Positions 62,605 to 64,000 of a DNA stretch of 64,000 bases are shown here, in pieces. Under the pieces are notes generated by a model. The model made no database searches. It had not been told where the DNA came from and saw nothing but the letters and a program-made list of their open reading frames with translations. The stretch is from assembly GCA_016787665.1 (NCBI GenBank), contig JAEUUC010000011.1:353631-417630 (forward strand). Reading direction: 5' to 3'. This stretch comes from Cyclobacteriaceae bacterium (lineage in GTDB: Bacteria; Bacteroidota; Bacteroidia; Cytophagales; Cyclobacteriaceae). Every line of letters starts with the position of its first letter. Position 1 is the stretch's first letter. Made by a program: the position numbers and the translations under genes.

Positions 62605-63600
62605 ATGCGCTACATCATCCGAAAGCGAATTCTTCAAATTCCATCCGCCCGCAGCGGCCGCGGTTGGTTGAAGAAGATTCGCTTCCGGAAGTACGAAAAC
62701 CTGTCGCTCTACCGGTTTCTGAAAATCTTTGCTCACAACATCAACGAAGACGAAATTCTCGACCGCGCCAACAGTGTGTCGTTCAATTTCATTTTGGCCA
62801 TCTTTCCGGCCATTATTTTTCTCTTTACGCTGATTCCGTACATCTCCACGTTGTTGCCGGCCATCAGTCACCAGAGCGTGCTAAACTTTCTCAGCCAGGT
62901 GATGCCGCCCTCGATGAGCAGTGTGGCGGCCGACACCATTATGGACATTGTGAACAACCAGCGGGGTGGGCTGCTCACCTTTGGTTTTTTGTTTGCGGTG
63001 TACCTGGCCACCAACGGCATGATGGCCCTCATGCGGGCCTTCAATGCCTGCTACCGCACCGTGGAGCGCAGGAGTTTCTGGCGGATGCAGTTTACCGCCC
63101 TCAGCCTCACAGCCATGCTCGCCCTGGCACTGATCAGTGCCGCCACGTTGCTGATCGTGGGCCAACTGGTGCTCGAATACGTAACGGCCAACGTGGATTT
63201 GGTGACCGAGTGGGGTATGGACAGTTACACCATACACGTGCTGTTCGTCATCCGGTTCCTCATCATCTTTCTCATGTTTTTCCTGGCCATTTCCTGCATT
63301 TACTACTTCGGGCCGGCTGTCCATTATAACTGGTCGTTCTTTTCCGTGGGTTCGTTCATCGCCACGCTGGCCTGCCTGGGTGTATCGTACGGATTTTCAT
63401 TTTACGTCACCAACTTTGGCAGTTATAATAAGGTGTACGGTTCTATTGGGGCGTTGCTGGCACTGATGATCTGGATTCAACTGCTCACCATTGTGCTGTT
63501 GTTTGGTTACGAAATCAATGCCAGCCTCCATTACGGCCGTAAAATGCAGGCCATTGATGCCGGTAAAAAAACCAGCCGGAAAGAGAAGGCCTCGCGGTAG
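62605..63600 (+). CDS. YihY/BrkB-family inner-membrane protein
   Basis: A 331-residue membrane protein with about six helices. Typical stretches are ANSVSFNFILAIFPAIIFLF near residue 54 and YGSIGALLALMIWIQLLTIV near the end. An N-terminal basic, soluble region of about 50 residues precedes the helices, and a Lys/Arg-rich tail ends it. The family was once called ribonuclease BN; it is now viewed as a possible lipid or solute transporter of unknown substrate. Confidence 0.9.
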   Translation: MRYIIRKRILQIPSARSGRGWLKKIRFRKYENLSLYRFLKIFAHNINEDEILDRANSVSFNFILAIFPAIIFLFTLIPYISTLLPAISHQSVLNFLSQVMPPSMSSVAADTIMDIVNNQRGGLLTFGFLFAVYLATNGMMALMRAFNACYRTVERRSFWRMQFTALSLTAMLALALISAATLLIVGQLVLEYVTANVDLVTEWGMDSYTIHVLFVIRFLIIFLMFFLAISCIYYFGPAVHYNWSFFSVGSFIATLACLGVSYGFSFYVTNFGSYNKVYGSIGALLALMIWIQLLTIVLLFGYEINASLHYGRKMQAIDAGKKTSRKEKASR

Positions 63601-63603
63601 CTT

Positions 63604-63633
63604 TTTGTAAAACAGAAAATCCCATTAGTTTTG
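63604..63633 (+). promoter_or_regulatory. Promoter (-33 TTTG, -7 TAGTTTTG) of the tRNA-Ser region
   Basis: TTTG at 63604-63607 and TAGTTTTG at 63626-63633 are separated by 18 bases. Both match the Bacteroidota sigma consensus. Transcription would start near 63638 and run through the broken tRNA copy to the intact tRNA-Ser. This is the best promoter match in the window. Confidence 0.65.
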
Positions 63634-63695
63634 CAGTCCCAAATTTTTGGATAAACCCAGAAAAATCGGCCTTCGCCAAGGCTACGGCCGATAAT

Positions 63696-63751
63696 GGAGT
63701 GGTGGCAGAGCGGTTGATCCCGAAGGTAGACCGCTGGCATTGCACCGGTCC
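63696..63751 (+). pseudogene. Broken tRNA-Ser copy upstream of the intact gene
   Basis: Bases 63702-63718 are identical to 17 bases of the intact tRNA (63806-63822, D-arm side), and 63739-63750 are identical to the next 12 (63821-63832, anticodon-stem side). A 20-base segment with no counterpart separates them. The anticodon loop, variable arm and T-arm are missing, so it cannot be a working tRNA. It lies between the promoter and the real gene and would be transcribed with it. Confidence 0.7.
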
Positions 63752-63799
63752 AAAAAAATGGATATCAGTACCTGAAAGAAAAGGGTATCATTTGAACAC

Positions 63800-63886
63800 A
63801 GAGGAGTGGCAGAGCGGTTGATTGCACCGGTCTTGAAAACCGGCATCCCTTCACGGGGATCGGGGGTTCGAATCCCTCCTCCTCTG
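63800..63886 (+). tRNA. tRNA-Ser (anticodon UGA)
   Basis: The 87-base cloverleaf is clear. Acceptor stem: AGAGGAG (63800-63806) with CTCCTCT (63879-63885). The anticodon loop has TGA in CTTGAAA. There is a long variable arm, as expected for a class II tRNA. The T-loop is TTCGAAT (63867-63873) with a five-pair stem. The discriminator base is G at 63886, followed by CA; no full CCA is encoded. Confidence 0.96.
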
Positions 63887-63912
63887 CAAGAATCAGTAAC
63901 AAACGATACAAG

Positions 63913-63946
63913 AACCTGCAAATCACAAGAATTTGCAGGTTTTTTT
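63913..63946 (+). terminator. Intrinsic terminator after tRNA-Ser
   Basis: AACCTGCAAAT (63913-63923) pairs perfectly with ATTTGCAGGTT (63931-63941) around a seven-base loop and runs into a T-tract. It ends the tRNA transcript. The remaining bases to 64000 show no feature. Confidence 0.85.
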
Positions 63947-64000
63947 GTTTTCGGGCTCATACGATTTGACACTAAATAACACGCCTTTGGTGAGTAATTC

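Noticed and set aside
63682..63972. Minus-strand open frame with GGGIRTPDPREG, looking like a conserved protein.
   Set aside because: It is the antisense of the intact tRNA-Ser. Frames of this kind are a frequent annotation artefact and have no independent support.
1..64000. CRISPR array, prophage, insertion sequence, integrase or toxin-antitoxin pair.
   Set aside because: No regular direct repeats with spacers, no transposase or integrase motifs and no phage genes were seen on either strand.

Overview
The window reads as a chromosomal segment of a free-living member of the Bacteroidota, probably order Cytophagales. This assignment is inferred from gene content and signals, not from a marker-gene search. 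Several genes have a TAnnTTTG-type -7 box and little or no Shine-Dalgarno sequence. The families are typical of the phylum: the NfeD/FloA pair, DUF1599 beside folP, a DoxX protein with a thioredoxin-like tail, DUF3667, WG repeats, CarboxypepD_reg-like and WbqC. The overall G+C looks close to 50% and even. I see no insertion sequence, prophage, CRISPR array or rRNA. Genes are packed tightly and many start and stop codons overlap. No gene-free stretch exceeds 300 bases.

Layout. 1-4552: the end of a gene that may be ilvC, a hairpin, then leuC-leuD-leuB-leuA for leucine synthesis. 4575-6518: divergent alkylation-repair genes (AlkA-type glycosylase; AraC-Ogt fusion). 6515-8350: a eukaryote-type (GT3) glycogen synthase. 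8477-11098: clpB. 11111-14909: a coupled minus-strand run of VOC, CarboxypepD_reg-like and DUF748 genes. 15112-18062: a K+ channel, then cytochrome c, SCO and MOSC genes. 18134-19572: a Crp/Fnr regulator and a small outer-membrane barrel. 19564-26683: six minus-strand genes with almost no spacing, coding for an FAD oxidoreductase, a membrane polyferredoxin and four glycosyltransferase-type proteins. 26767-28470: a glucan phosphorylase homologue that lacks the PLP lysine.

28676-33936: a molybdenum hydroxylase operon (2Fe-2S subunit, Moco subunit, cytochrome c, unknown membrane protein, XdhC, MobA-like). 34006-36108: a WG-repeat protein. 36129-37586: floA-nfeD. 37615-39093: proS. 39332-41937: a Gly/Trp-rich secreted protein and a FadL-type porin. 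41938-44134: aroK, a DoxX protein and DUF1599. 44140-47961: folP, an S9 peptidase and cdaA. 47973-51212: an exported WD40-caspase protein. 51319-57113: acylphosphatase, threonine aldolase, DUF3667, rarA and a vWA membrane protein. 57184-59727: clpC. 59836-61088: wbqC and the tRNA threonylcarbamoyl-AMP synthase gene. 61141-63600: mltG, a thioesterase and a YihY protein. 63604-63946: a promoter, a broken tRNA-Ser copy, an intact tRNA-Ser(UGA) and a terminator.

How they work together. Most of the window is core metabolism, protein quality control (ClpB, ClpC) and envelope biology. The two least explained units are the redox-plus-glycosyltransferase operon (19564-26683) and the exported WD40-caspase protein. 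Other notable points are catalytic-residue losses in the phosphorylase (Lys to Thr) and the acylphosphatase (Asn to Ser), a LeuA without its regulatory domain, and a decayed tRNA-Ser copy behind a good promoter.
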